Below, in pieces: positions 53,170-62,457 of a stretch of 64,000 nucleotides of DNA (positions are counted from its first letter, which is position 1; each line of letters starts with the position of its first letter). The notes beneath the pieces are model-generated. The model was not told the origin of the DNA. It saw only the letters and a program-made list of their open reading frames with translations, and did no database searches. The stretch is from Actinoplanes lobatus (GTDB lineage Bacteria; Actinomycetota; Actinomycetes; Mycobacteriales; Micromonosporaceae): assembly GCF_014205215.1 (NCBI RefSeq), contig NZ_JACHNC010000001.1, positions 8,490,501 through 8,554,500 on the forward strand, read 5' to 3'. Both the position numbers and the translations under genes were made by a program.

Positions 53170-53604
53170 GGGAATCATTCGGCCACCGCGCACACCTCCA
53201 GCGGCTCCCCGGTCACCCCAGTGACGGGTAGGCGGCCAGGGCGGCCTGCACGTGACCCGGCGTTTCGATCTCCGGGACCACGGTGACGAAGCGTTCGGCC
53301 GCGTAGGCGATGATCTCCCGGATGTCGTCCTGGGTGTAGTGGCCGCCGTGCGGGCGACCGTCGGACGCGCCTGTCCGACTCTCCCGCCGCCACGAGCCGA
53401 CCTCGGTCAGGCGGGGGTAGCGGCGGATCTCGACCCGCCGGCCCTGGTCGTCGGTGAGGTGCAGGTGCAGGGTGTTGAGGCGGTGCAGGGCCATCAGGTC
53501 GATGATCCGCAGCACCTCGTGCTTGGGCAGGAAGTGGCGGGCCACGTCGAGCATCAGGCCGCGCCAGGGGAAGCGCGGCTGGTCGAACACCTGAATCGCC
53601 GGAA
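53170..53604 (-). pseudogene. N-terminal fragment of a GH20 beta-N-acetylhexosaminidase
   Basis: FDQPRFPWRGLMLDVARHF, LHLHLTDDQGRR and VVPEIETPGHVQAALAAYP are unmistakable GH20 catalytic-barrel strands. The frame ends at 53213; TGEPLEVCA continues in another frame, then homology stops before the catalytic Asp-Glu. Upstream the enzyme is cut at about 53604, where a kinase remnant begins on the opposite strand. Confidence 0.8.
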
Positions 53605-53949
53605 GCGCAGGCGCTGCCGTTCCCCGCGATCGACGGGCTCGCGCCGGTGGTGTGTGCGGCCTCGCGGGACGCCGATCCGCATGCCACGGCCATTGTCAGA
53701 GAGGCCGTCGCCTGTCTCGTGCGCACCCTCGGCGACCTGGGCGAACCGGGACCCGTCGTGCTCGCGGGCGGGCTGCCGGCGGCGGGCACACCCGTACGAG
53801 ACGGGGTCCTGAGGGTTTTGTCGGAACGCGGGCGAAAGCCGCGGACGAGCCTGGACCCGGCCGCCGGCGCGGCGTGGCTCGCCGGCCGGCCGCTCAGCCC
53901 TCTGGATCCGGCCGACCTGCACCGTGCCATGCTCGGCGGTGTCGCATAG
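53585..53949 (+). pseudogene. C-terminal fragment of a BadF/N-acetylglucosamine-kinase-type ATPase
   Basis: PVVCAASRDADPHATAIVRE, then VVLAGGLPAAGTPVRDGVL, is the C-terminal lobe of BadF/BcrAD sugar kinases. The frame is open back to about 53585 without a start or N-terminal nucleotide-binding part. It abuts the oppositely oriented GH20 fragment, indicating a deletion or rearrangement at about 53600. Confidence 0.65.
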
Positions 53950-53962
53950 GGTAGGCGGCCTG

Positions 53963-55138
53963 ATGTCTCTCTACAGCACCCAGCGCCTGCAACGGTTCCG
54001 CATGATCGTCACCGGTGGTGGCACCGGCGGGCACACCTACCCTGCCCTCACCACGGTCAACACCCTCCAGGCCCGCCTCGCCGAGACCGGCACCGCGCCC
54101 GAGCTGCTCTGGGTCGGTGTCGCCGACGGCCTCGAAGCCAGGATCGCGGAGCGTAACGGGATCCCCTTCAAAGCGGTCACCACCGGCAAACTGCGGCGGT
54201 CACCGAACCCGCGTGAGCTGGCCCGCAACGTCGTCGACGCGTTCCGGATCCCGCTCGGCGTCCTCCAGGCCGTGTTCACCGTCGCCCGCACCCGGCCGGC
54301 CGTGGTGTTCAGCACCGGCGGGTACGTGTCGGTGCCGATCGGGCTCGCGGCGCGGTGCCTGCGGGTGCCCTACCTCATGCACGAGCAGACCCTCGCGGTC
54401 GGGCTGGCCAACCGGATCCTGGCCCGGTTCGCCAACCGGATCCTGCTCAGCCACGAGGCGTCCCTCGAACACCTGCCGGAGTCGGCCCGGCGGCGGGCGG
54501 TGGTCACCGGCAACCCGGTGCGTTCGGCCATGCTCCAGGGCGATCCGGCGAAGGGCCTCGCGGCGTACGGGCTCGACCCGGCCCTCCCGGTCGTGCTCGT
54601 CACCGGCGGCGCGACCGGCGCCCAGCAGGTCAACCGCATGCTCACCGGCGCACTGGCCGAACTGCTGCCGCACTGCCAGATCGTCCACCAGTGCGGCAGT
54701 CACGGGTACGCGGAGATGCAGGAGGCCGCCGGGCAGCTGCCGCCGCATCTGGTGCAGCGGTACCGGCTCGTCGAGTTCATCCACGAGGAACTGCCCGACG
54801 TGATCGCCGCCGCGACCGTGGTGGTGGCCCGCAGCGGCGCCGGGACGGTCGCCGAACTGACCGCCCTCGGCAAGGTCTGCGTGCTCATCCCGTACCCGCA
54901 CTCGGCCGGGGACGAGCAGCGCATCACCGCCCGGCACCTGGCCGCCCAGGGCGCGGCCGTGATGCTCGACGGCGACACGGCCGTGCCGCAGCGGCTGCAC
55001 GCCGAGGTCGTCGGGCTGCTCGCCGACCCGCACCGGCGGGCCGCCATGGCCCAGGCAGCGGCGGCACACGGAAAGCCGGGCGCCGCCCAGCACGTGGTCA
55101 CCGAGATCCTCACCGTGGCCGCCGACCGGGGCCGCTGA
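53963..55138 (+). CDS. Stand-alone MurG-like UDP-GlcNAc transferase
   Basis: GT28 glycosyltransferase of 391 residues; ATG 53963, with an alternative ATG 54002 directly before the first glycine loop. Motifs: VTGGGTGGHTYPAL, STGGYVSVPIGLAA, LMHEQTLAVG, GGATGAQQVN, and RSGAGTVAELTALGK with PYPHSAGDEQ. MurG makes lipid II; here the gene lies outside a cell-division cluster, so it is probably a second copy, perhaps for specialised cell wall or a natural product. Confidence 0.85.
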   Translation: MSLYSTQRLQRFRMIVTGGGTGGHTYPALTTVNTLQARLAETGTAPELLWVGVADGLEARIAERNGIPFKAVTTGKLRRSPNPRELARNVVDAFRIPLGVLQAVFTVARTRPAVVFSTGGYVSVPIGLAARCLRVPYLMHEQTLAVGLANRILARFANRILLSHEASLEHLPESARRRAVVTGNPVRSAMLQGDPAKGLAAYGLDPALPVVLVTGGATGAQQVNRMLTGALAELLPHCQIVHQCGSHGYAEMQEAAGQLPPHLVQRYRLVEFIHEELPDVIAAATVVVARSGAGTVAELTALGKVCVLIPYPHSAGDEQRITARHLAAQGAAVMLDGDTAVPQRLHAEVVGLLADPHRRAAMAQAAAAHGKPGAAQHVVTEILTVAADRGR

Positions 55139-55150
55139 CCACGCCGGCCG

Positions 55151-56017
55151 TCACGCGCGAGCCCATGCCGCGGTGATCGCGGCGTCCAGGTCGGCGCGGT
55201 GGGTGGTCCACCAGCGGAGCAGGCGGGACGAGCGGTGGAACAGGTGGTCGAAGGTGTGGTCGCCGTGGTCGTGGTGGCGGCGCAGGAAGAACGTGTCGGT
55301 GGCGTAGTCCCACCAGCGGCGGTGGGCGGCGGCGTGCAGGGCGGCGTCGGAGATCTCCCTGCGGGAGCGGTAACCGGTGAGGAAGGCGGTCACCCGGGGC
55401 AGATCGAGGCCGTCGCCGGTGTCGAAGAGGATCGCGGCGGTACGGATCAGCTCGAAACCGTAAGGGCGGACGGCGAGGCGGTCCCAGTCGAGGATGCCGG
55501 TGAGCCGCTCGCCGGTGAACAGCAGGTTCCGGTCGGTCAGGTCGCCGTGGGTCCAGCCGAGCGGGCCGGGGGTCACGGCCGGTGGGCGGTCGGCGGCGAT
55601 CTCCGGGAGCAGGCGCAGCCGGTGGGCGATCTCGGTCGCTCCGAAGCCGTCCGTGGGGAGGCGGGACAGGACGGCGAGTGCGGTGGGGACGTCCGCGGGG
55701 GCCGGCAATGAGGACGGTTCCTCCGGCAGGATCTCGCGCAGGCGGGTGTGCATGCCGGCGAGCACGGCGCCGAGGTCGTGGCAGGTGGGTGGGGCCAGGT
55801 CCGTGCCGGTGCGGTGGGTGCCGGGGAGCAGCGGCGCTTTTGCGTACCAATGATGGTCGAACTCGGTCAGGTCGATGGGTGACGGGACCGGAAGGCCGTG
55901 TGCCGCCAGGATCTCCAGGATCCGCCGCTGGCGGCGGACCGCCGCCGGGGTGACGTCGCACAGGCGCTTGACCACGAACGTGCCGGACGGGGTCTCCCAG
56001 CGCCAGTTCGGGTTCAT
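55151..56017 (-). CDS. APH-fold phosphotransferase, start unclear
   Basis: Aminoglycoside-phosphotransferase/choline-kinase family, 288 residues from ATG 56017. Catalytic loop THGDLTDRN and metal motif ILDWDRL are present; VVKRL carries the ATP-binding Lys. Homology extends upstream in frame (DHSALADRFGLGP, LTQGL) to about 56085, but no ATG, GTG or TTG occurs there before the frame loses sense. Either a rare start codon is used or the start was lost. Substrate unknown. Confidence 0.8.
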   Translation of the reverse strand: MNPNWRWETPSGTFVVKRLCDVTPAAVRRQRRILEILAAHGLPVPSPIDLTEFDHHWYAKAPLLPGTHRTGTDLAPPTCHDLGAVLAGMHTRLREILPEEPSSLPAPADVPTALAVLSRLPTDGFGATEIAHRLRLLPEIAADRPPAVTPGPLGWTHGDLTDRNLLFTGERLTGILDWDRLAVRPYGFELIRTAAILFDTGDGLDLPRVTAFLTGYRSRREISDAALHAAAHRRWWDYATDTFFLRRHHDHGDHTFDHLFHRSSRLLRWWTTHRADLDAAITAAWARA

Positions 56018-56131
56018 CAGGCCCTGCGTGAGCGGCGTGCAGGAGCTGATCGGCCCGAGGCCGAAGCGGTCGGCGAGCGCTGAGTGGTCGATTGATTGAG
56101 GGTACGGGTGAACGCGGCCTAATGTTGCGGC

Positions 56132-56659
56132 GTGCCTGGATCATCGTTGACCGCCGTCGTCCGTCCCGCCGTCGAGGCCGATGTGGCCCGCATCGCCGCG
56201 ATCTGCTCCAGCGGGTATCGGGACGCCTACCGTGAGCTGCTGCCCGAGGGTTACATCGAGCGCAGTGTCGTCGAGTTCTACAGCGCGGAGCGGGTGGCGA
56301 AGGAGCTCGCGCCCGCGCTGCCGGGGTGGTTCGGTTATCAGGTCGTCGAGGCGGACGGCCTGGTGCTGGGCGCGGCCGGCGGCGGGATGACCGGTCCGGT
56401 GGCCGGCGAGCTGTCCCGGGTCTATCTGGACGCCGCCGTGCGGGAGGGTGGGCTGGACACGCTGCTGATGGACCGGATCACCGAGCAGATCCGGGCGGCG
56501 GGCGGCACCGAGCTGTGGGTGTCGGTGTTTCTCGGGGACCGGGCCGGGATCGGGTTCTACCGGGCTCGCGGCTTCCAGCCGGTGGACACGGTGCGGGCCG
56601 CCCTGTCCCGGGTCGACGACCACATCTCCAGCCTGCGGATGTGCCGCAGGCTGGAGTGA
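56132..56659 (+). CDS. GNAT-family acetyltransferase
   Basis: Protein of 175 residues (VVRPAVEADVARIAAIC start; LSRVYLDAAVREGGLDTLLMD acetyl-CoA region; GFYRARGFQPV end). Two residues of the usual Q/RxxGxG/A loop are altered (REGGLD). Substrate unknown. Convergent with the PBP gene. Confidence 0.85.
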   Translation: MPGSSLTAVVRPAVEADVARIAAICSSGYRDAYRELLPEGYIERSVVEFYSAERVAKELAPALPGWFGYQVVEADGLVLGAAGGGMTGPVAGELSRVYLDAAVREGGLDTLLMDRITEQIRAAGGTELWVSVFLGDRAGIGFYRARGFQPVDTVRAALSRVDDHISSLRMCRRLE

Positions 56660-56664
56660 GCCGG

Positions 56665-58788
56665 TCAGGGGGTGGGGAACTCCTCCTCCGGCCTACCCTC
56701 CATGTAGTCGGCGAGCGTCTCGTAGACCGCCGGGTTGACGATGCTGTGCGACATCCGGTCGGTGTGGCCGGCCCAGTCCGGGTTGGCCAGGTAGCCGGCC
56801 ACCACGAGGGAGCGGGTGCCGACCACCAGGGCGGCGGTCTTGTCGTTGTCGGTGGTGCCGGTCTTGCCGAAGACCGGGTGGCCGACCACGCCGCGCACCT
56901 GCGGGGCCGTCGCGCCGGCGCAGTCGCCGAGCTGGGCCTGGTCGCCGACCGGGCAGCGGGCCGCGTCGAGTGCCTTGCGGGCCACCTCCTTGGTGGTCGC
57001 CCGGACGCACGACGGCCGGCCGGTGTCGATCTCGGTGCCGTCGGCGGTGGTGATGCTCTCGATCGGTGTCGGCGCGCAGTACTCGCCGTCGGCGGCCAGG
57101 GTGGCGTAGGCGCTGGCGATGTCGAGCGGGGTGGACGCCGAGACGCCGAGGGTGAAGGCGCCCCACTCGTGGGCCTGGTCCGGGTCGTTCGCCCGGGTGG
57201 CGTCGTCGCCGTCGCGGAACTGCACGCCGAAGCGCTTGGCCACGTCGACCACCTTCTCCGCGCCGATCTCCTCCTGGAGCGGGACGAAGTAGGTGTTGAC
57301 CGACTTACCGAACGCGGTCCACATGTTGAAGTTGCCGGACTCGCGGGACGAGGCGTTGCTGGGGCAGTAGTAGCCGTCGCACGAGTTCGACGAGAAGTCC
57401 AGGTAGCCCGACTTGTAGCGCTGCGGCGAGTAGATGGTGGTGTCCAGCTCCTTGCCGTTCTCCAGGGCGGCCACCATGGTGAACATCTTGAACACCGAGC
57501 CGGCCTGGTAGCCGGGGATGTCCGCGCTGCCGGTGATGATGGGGTTGGTGGTGTTCGGGTAGGTGCCGCGGATGCCCTTGCTCGCCAGCTCCGGGTTCGA
57601 GGACAGCTCGTTGCGGGGGTCGTCGGCGTCGTCGATCTTGTACTTGCGGTTGGCGGCCAGCGCCCGGACCGCGCCGGTGCCGGGCTCGACGGCGGCCAGC
57701 ATCAGCGCGTTCCTGTTGTCGTCGCTCTGCCGTTCGGTGATCTCTTTACGAGCGTCGGACTGGGCGTCCAGGTCCAGGGTGGTGACGATGCGGTAGCCGC
57801 CGTTCTTGAGCAGGCGCTCCCGGTCGTACGAGGTCTCGCCGAAGGCGCTCTGGCTCAGCCACCACCGGTAGAAGTAGTCGCAGAAGAAGCCCCAGTGGTT
57901 CTTCGCCACCGACACGCAGCCCCGCGACGGGCGGGTCGCGGTCTTCGGCACCGTCACCTTCTTGGCGGTGGTGGCCTCGGCCGCGGTGATCTGGTTGAGG
58001 TCCCGCATGTTGTCGATGATGTAGTCGCGCCGGTCCACCGCCTGCGGATAGCCGGTGGCGGTGGTCGGGTCGAACGCGGTCGGGGCCTTCACCATCCCGG
58101 CCAGCAGCGCCGACTCGGCCACCGACAGGTTCGCCGGGGACTTGCCGAAGTAGACCTGGCTGGCGGCGCTGATGCCGTAGGCGCCGTTGCCGAACGGCGC
58201 CATGTTCAGGTAGCGCTCCAGGATCTCCTGCTTGGTGAGCTGCTTCTCGACCTGGACCGCGTACTTCATCTCGGACACCTTGCGCTGCACGGTGTCCCTG
58301 GTGGCGTCGACGACCTGCTGCGGGTCGGTCGCCGAGTAGGCGAGCGCCATCCGCACGTACTGCATCGTCAGGGTGGAGGCGCCCTGCTTGCCGCCGCCCT
58401 GGTTGTTGTTGACGAAGGCCCGCGCCACACCCTTGAGGTCGACGCCCCTGTGCTCGAAGAACTTGTGGTCCTCGGCGGCCACGATGGCGTCCTGCATGTT
58501 CTGCGAGACCTTCGCCAGGGGTACGTCGCTGCGGAACTCGTCGTACATCAGCGCGATCTGGGTCTTGCCGTCGGACGCATAGACCCTCGTCACCTGAGGT
58601 GACGACTGCTCGATCAACTCGGTCGGGAGCTCCTGGAGCTCCTCGGACCCGACCTTGGCGGCCAGGCCCGCCATCGCGACGGCCGGGAAGGCGGCGGAGG
58701 CGACGACAAGGCCCGCGAGCAGGCCGCATATGCCGAGCACGCCGGCGCTGCGGATGGTCCGATGTTCACCGAGAGGCTTGCCAGTCAC
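56665..58788 (-). CDS. Class A penicillin-binding protein (GT51 + transpeptidase)
   Basis: Bifunctional peptidoglycan synthase of 707 residues. N-terminal membrane anchor (about 17-40). GT51 domain with catalytic EDHKFFEHRGVD and GASTLTMQYVR. The transpeptidase has AGSVFKMFT (SxxK), KSVNTYF (SxN) and FGKTGTT (KTG). Acts outside the membrane. Its C-terminus ends without PASTA domains. Confidence 0.95.
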   Translation of the reverse strand: MTGKPLGEHRTIRSAGVLGICGLLAGLVVASAAFPAVAMAGLAAKVGSEELQELPTELIEQSSPQVTRVYASDGKTQIALMYDEFRSDVPLAKVSQNMQDAIVAAEDHKFFEHRGVDLKGVARAFVNNNQGGGKQGASTLTMQYVRMALAYSATDPQQVVDATRDTVQRKVSEMKYAVQVEKQLTKQEILERYLNMAPFGNGAYGISAASQVYFGKSPANLSVAESALLAGMVKAPTAFDPTTATGYPQAVDRRDYIIDNMRDLNQITAAEATTAKKVTVPKTATRPSRGCVSVAKNHWGFFCDYFYRWWLSQSAFGETSYDRERLLKNGGYRIVTTLDLDAQSDARKEITERQSDDNRNALMLAAVEPGTGAVRALAANRKYKIDDADDPRNELSSNPELASKGIRGTYPNTTNPIITGSADIPGYQAGSVFKMFTMVAALENGKELDTTIYSPQRYKSGYLDFSSNSCDGYYCPSNASSRESGNFNMWTAFGKSVNTYFVPLQEEIGAEKVVDVAKRFGVQFRDGDDATRANDPDQAHEWGAFTLGVSASTPLDIASAYATLAADGEYCAPTPIESITTADGTEIDTGRPSCVRATTKEVARKALDAARCPVGDQAQLGDCAGATAPQVRGVVGHPVFGKTGTTDNDKTAALVVGTRSLVVAGYLANPDWAGHTDRMSHSIVNPAVYETLADYMEGRPEEEFPTP

Positions 58789-58839
58789 TCTATCCAGGTT
58801 AACCAGCGCGATCGCCGACTACACTGTTCGCGAGTTTCG

Positions 58840-59340
58840 TCACAACAGGTAACCCAGACGTTTGGCCCACGTCTGGCCGGTGACCTGCTCGGTTCCACCG
58901 AATCCGGGGTGCGGCTCCTGCGCCCGCAGCGTGAAACCGGCCGCCTCGTAGATGCGGCGGGCCGAGACGCACAGGTCCACGGTCCAGAGTGTGACCTCGC
59001 GGTAGCCGGCCTTCTCGGCGAACGCCAGGCACTCCCCCACCAGGCGGGAGCCGACACCGCCGCCGCGGGCCGCCCCGGTCACCAGCAGGACGCGCAGCTT
59101 CGCCGTGCCCGGCTCGTCGCCGGCCGCCAGCATGACGCAGCCACTGCGCTCGCCGCCGGTCTCGGCGATCCAGGCCGCCTCGCGGTCCCGGTCGTGGCCC
59201 GCGGCGTAGTCGGCCACGATGCGGGCGACCAGCGCCTCGAACCCGGCATCCCAGCCGAACTGGCGTTGGTACTCCTCGCCGTGGGCCATCACGATCCAGC
59301 CCAGATCGCCCGGCCGGTCGGCCCTGCGCAGCACGGTCAT
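58840..59340 (-). CDS. GNAT-family acetyltransferase
   Basis: Protein of 166 residues of the small-molecule GNAT type; LRVLLVTGAARGGGVGSRLV is the acetyl-CoA loop, RIYEAAGFTLRAQEPH the C-terminal motif. Related proteins are encoded with MarR or TetR regulators; here a TetR gene is divergent with a palindrome between. Confidence 0.88.
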   Translation of the reverse strand: MTVLRRADRPGDLGWIVMAHGEEYQRQFGWDAGFEALVARIVADYAAGHDRDREAAWIAETGGERSGCVMLAAGDEPGTAKLRVLLVTGAARGGGVGSRLVGECLAFAEKAGYREVTLWTVDLCVSARRIYEAAGFTLRAQEPHPGFGGTEQVTGQTWAKRLGYLL

Positions 59341-59356
59341 CCCACTTCCTCCCTCA

Positions 59357-59374
59357 CTGAAACAGTCGTTTCAG
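59357..59374. promoter_or_regulatory. 18-bp palindromic operator
   Basis: CTGAAACAGTCGTTTCAG has perfect 7-bp arms and lies between the divergent GNAT and TetR starts, 17 and 19 bp from each. The CTGAAAC/GTTTCAG arms are typical for TetR dimers. Confidence 0.78.
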
Positions 59375-59392
59375 TCCGCGTATGCTAACCCG

Positions 59393-59938
59393 ATGTCCGC
59401 ACGCCAGAAAGAGCTGCTCGAGGCGGCCTACCGGTACGCGCTCGACAACGGGATCGCCGACCTGTCCCTGCGGCCGCTCGCGGCCGCGATCGGCTCCAGC
59501 CCGCGGGTGCTGCTGTTCCTCTTCGGCAGCAAGGACGGGCTCGTACGGGCGCTGCTGGCCCGCGCCCGCACCGACGAACTGGCGCTGCTGGAGGGCGCCG
59601 GAGACGACCTCGGCGACGTCTTCGCCCGGGTGTGGACCTGGCTGGCCGCCGAGGAACACCGTCCGCTGCTCCGGCTGTGGACCGAGGCGTACGCGCGCTC
59701 CCTCACCGAACCGGACGGGCCGTGGGCCGGCTTCGCCCGGGCGACCGTCGACGACTGGCTCGGCGTACTGGCGGCCGGGCAGCCGGAGGCCGAACGCGAC
59801 ACCCCGGACGGGCTGGCCCGCCGCACCCTCGCCCTGGCCGTGCTGCGCGGGGCGCTGCTCGACCTGCTGGCCACCGGTGACACCGAACGGGTGGGCGCCG
59901 CCGTCCAGGGGTGCGGTTTTCCGCAGTGGCGTCCCTGA
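59393..59938 (+). CDS. TetR-family regulator
   Basis: Protein of 181 residues, ATG 59393. HTH: IADLSLRPLAAAIGSSPRVLLFLFGSKDGLVR. The C-terminal ligand domain is generic. Probably represses itself and the divergent GNAT through the palindrome at 59357-59374. Confidence 0.9.
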   Translation: MSARQKELLEAAYRYALDNGIADLSLRPLAAAIGSSPRVLLFLFGSKDGLVRALLARARTDELALLEGAGDDLGDVFARVWTWLAAEEHRPLLRLWTEAYARSLTEPDGPWAGFARATVDDWLGVLAAGQPEAERDTPDGLARRTLALAVLRGALLDLLATGDTERVGAAVQGCGFPQWRP

Positions 59939-60006
59939 GGATTGTCCGTCCAGGTCGGAGGGCCGGCCTCATGGTCGCCGGGCCCGCGGATTTCTAGCGT
60001 CGGGGC

Positions 60007-60693
60007 ATGACTTTCGGTGATCTGGAAAGTGGTGTCGTCGGCCTGGTGGAGACCCTCGGCGCGCCCGGCGCGGGCCTCGCGGTGGCCCTGGAGAACCTGT
60101 TTCCGCCCATCCCCAGCGAGGTGATCCTGCCGTTGGCCGGGTTCGCGGCCGGGCAGGGACGGATGAGCCTGCTCGCGGCGATCCTCTGGACGACGCTCGG
60201 CTCGGTGGCCGGTGCCCTGGTGCTGTACCGGGTGGGCGCCCTGCTCGGGCGGGACCGGTTGCGGGCGATCGTCGAGCGGCTGCCACTCATGAGGGTGGAG
60301 GACTTCGACCGGACCGAGGCGTGGTTCGCGCGGCACGGGGCGAAGGCGGTGTTCCTCGGGCGGATGATCCCGATCTTCCGCAGCCTCATCTCGGTCCCGG
60401 CCGGGGTGGAGCGCATGCCGGTGGGCCGCTTCCTGCTGTACACGACGGCGGGCAGCGCGATCTGGAACGTCGTGTTCGTGCTGGCCGGCTACCAGCTCGG
60501 GGAGAACTGGCATCGCGTCGAGGAGTACGCCGGCCTCCTGCAGAAGGCCGTCATCGTCGTCTGCGGGATCGCCGCCGCGATCTTCGTGGCACTCCGGCTG
60601 CGCCGGATCCGGCGCGAGCGGGCGGCCGTGCGGGCCGGTTCCACGGGGCGTGGCACCGTGTACGGGACCGCGCGCCGGCCGGTCGATCGCTGA
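60007..60693 (+). CDS. DedA-family membrane protein
   Basis: Membrane protein of 228 residues (lipid scramblase/transporter family). Family motifs: ENLFPPIPSEVILPLAG near the start and FLGRMIPIFRSLISVPAG in the middle, followed by terminal helices. DedA proteins act in phospholipid or undecaprenyl-phosphate recycling. Ends 16 bp before the histidine kinase GTG. Confidence 0.92.
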   Translation: MTFGDLESGVVGLVETLGAPGAGLAVALENLFPPIPSEVILPLAGFAAGQGRMSLLAAILWTTLGSVAGALVLYRVGALLGRDRLRAIVERLPLMRVEDFDRTEAWFARHGAKAVFLGRMIPIFRSLISVPAGVERMPVGRFLLYTTAGSAIWNVVFVLAGYQLGENWHRVEEYAGLLQKAVIVVCGIAAAIFVALRLRRIRRERAAVRAGSTGRGTVYGTARRPVDR

Positions 60694-60709
60694 CATCGAG
60701 GGGGACGGC

Positions 60710-61819
60710 GTGCTGCGAAGGTGGACGCGGATACCCGTTGCGGTGGCGGCCGGGGCCGTTACCGGGGCCGCAGAGCTGCTGTTTCTGCTGGTTGCGGGGC
60801 TGGTCGTGATGTTCCCCCTGGTTCGGGGCCAGGTCGCCGGGGCGGCGCGGTGGATCGCCGACCAAGAACGGCGCCGCCTGGCGTGGGCCCGCAGCGAGCC
60901 GGCTCCCCCACCTCTACGGTCGGCGGGCCCGCGGGTGTTCGGCTATCTCGCGGCCCGGGCCCTGCCCGCCCTGCTCGGCGGCCTCGTTACCGCCCTGCTC
61001 GTCACCGGCGTCGCGCTCGCCGGGATCGTGGTCCGCTCGGTTCTGGCCGGGACGATGACCGTGCCCGGCCTACTCGGTCAGGTACTGCTCGGCATCACGC
61101 TGCTCACGCTCAACCTCCAGGGCTTCGTCACGGTGGCCGGGCTGGACCGCAGGCTGGCCCGGGCACTGCTCGAGTCGAGCACCCGCGAGGAGCTGGAACG
61201 GCGGATCGGCGAGCTGGCGGCCAGCCGGGCCGAGGTGGTCGCGGCCGTCGACGTCGAGCGGCAGCGCATCGAACGGGACCTGCACGACGGGTTGCAGCAG
61301 CGGCTGGTCGCGCTCGGCATGCTGCTCGGCCGGGCCCGCCGCAGCCCCGACCCGGAGCGGACGCGGGCGCTGCTGGACCAGGCGCACGCCGACGCCCAGC
61401 GCGCCGTCGAGGAGATGCGTGAGGTGGCGTGGCGGGTGTATCCGTCGGCTCTGGCGCACAGCTCGCTCGACGAGGTGCTGGCCATGGTGGCGCAGCGGTC
61501 CGCCGTACCGGTACGGATCGACCTCGCGCCGCACCCGCGACCGGGCCGGCCGGCCGAGACGGCGCTCTACTTCGTGGCGTGCGAGGCCGTGACCAACACC
61601 GCCAAGCACGGCGCGGCTACCGTGATCACGATCGCGGTCGGGCCGAACGCCACGGGGGTCGAGATGGTGATAACCGACGACGGGGTGGGCGGCGCCGACC
61701 CGGACGGCTCCGGCCTGCACGGGCTCGCCCGCCGGGTCGCCGCCCTGGACGGCCGCTTCGAGGTGCGCAGCCCACCCGGCGAAGGCACCACGATCCGGGT
61801 GGAGCTGCCGTGCGGATAG
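60710..61819 (+). CDS. NarL-type sensor histidine kinase (HisKA_3)
   Basis: Kinase of 369 residues; GTG 60710 with GAGGGGG upstream. Helices at about 15-38 and 82-140 place a membrane sensor at the N-terminus. Phosphoacceptor His192 in ERDLHDGLQQR; ATPase motifs CEAVTNTAKHG, DDGVGG and GSGLHGLARRV. Cognate regulator overlaps by 10 bp. Confidence 0.93.
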   Translation: MLRRWTRIPVAVAAGAVTGAAELLFLLVAGLVVMFPLVRGQVAGAARWIADQERRRLAWARSEPAPPPLRSAGPRVFGYLAARALPALLGGLVTALLVTGVALAGIVVRSVLAGTMTVPGLLGQVLLGITLLTLNLQGFVTVAGLDRRLARALLESSTREELERRIGELAASRAEVVAAVDVERQRIERDLHDGLQQRLVALGMLLGRARRSPDPERTRALLDQAHADAQRAVEEMREVAWRVYPSALAHSSLDEVLAMVAQRSAVPVRIDLAPHPRPGRPAETALYFVACEAVTNTAKHGAATVITIAVGPNATGVEMVITDDGVGGADPDGSGLHGLARRVAALDGRFEVRSPPGEGTTIRVELPCG

Positions 61820-62457
61820 TCCTCGCCGAAGACTCCACACTCCTGCGGGAGGGCCTGATCCGGCTGCTGGCCGAGGAGGGGTACGACGTGGTGGCCGCGG
61901 TCGCCGACGCCGACCAACTGCTGGCGGCGGTCGCCGAACACCGGCCCGGCATGGTGGTCACCGACGTCCGGATGCCGCCGGCCGGCACCGACGACGGGCT
62001 GCGGGCCGCCGTCGAGATCCGCCGCCGCTGGCCGGGCACCGCCGTCGTGGTGCTGTCCCAGTACGTCGAGAAGCGGTATGCCGCGCAGCTGCTGGCCGAC
62101 CGTTCCGACGGCGTCGGCTACCTGCTCAAGGACCGGGTGGCACACGTCGGCGACTTCCTCGACGCGCTGGAACGGGTCGCGGGCGGGGCCACCGCCCTCG
62201 ACCCGGAGGTGGTCCAGCAACTGATGTCCACGACCGCACACGGCGACCCGCTGCACGCCCTCACCCCACGCGAGCGGGAGGTGCTGCACGAGATGGCGCA
62301 GGGCCACACGAACGCATCCGTCGCGGCCCGGCTGCACATCTCGCAGAGCGCCGTCGAGAAGCACGTGAACACCATCTTCGACCGGCTCGGCCTGTCCCAC
62401 GTCACCGGCTACAGCCGCCGGGTACTGGCCATCCTGCGCTATCTCGGCGCGGGCTAG
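61810..62457 (+). CDS. NarL/LuxR-family response regulator
   Basis: Regulator of 215 residues paired with the preceding kinase. Receiver Asp52 (VVTDVRMPP), Lys in YLLKDRV. LuxR HTH at the C-terminus (LTPREREVLHEMAQGHTNAS, then SQSAVEKHVNTIFDRLGL). The stop is immediately followed by dispersed repeat copy C. Confidence 0.94.
   Translation: MRIVLAEDSTLLREGLIRLLAEEGYDVVAAVADADQLLAAVAEHRPGMVVTDVRMPPAGTDDGLRAAVEIRRRWPGTAVVVLSQYVEKRYAAQLLADRSDGVGYLLKDRVAHVGDFLDALERVAGGATALDPEVVQQLMSTTAHGDPLHALTPREREVLHEMAQGHTNASVAARLHISQSAVEKHVNTIFDRLGLSHVTGYSRRVLAILRYLGAG

Noticed and set aside
56326..58602. 758-codon plus-strand frame opposite the PBP
   Set aside because: Shadow; sense strand has GT51 and SxxK/SxN/KTG motifs.
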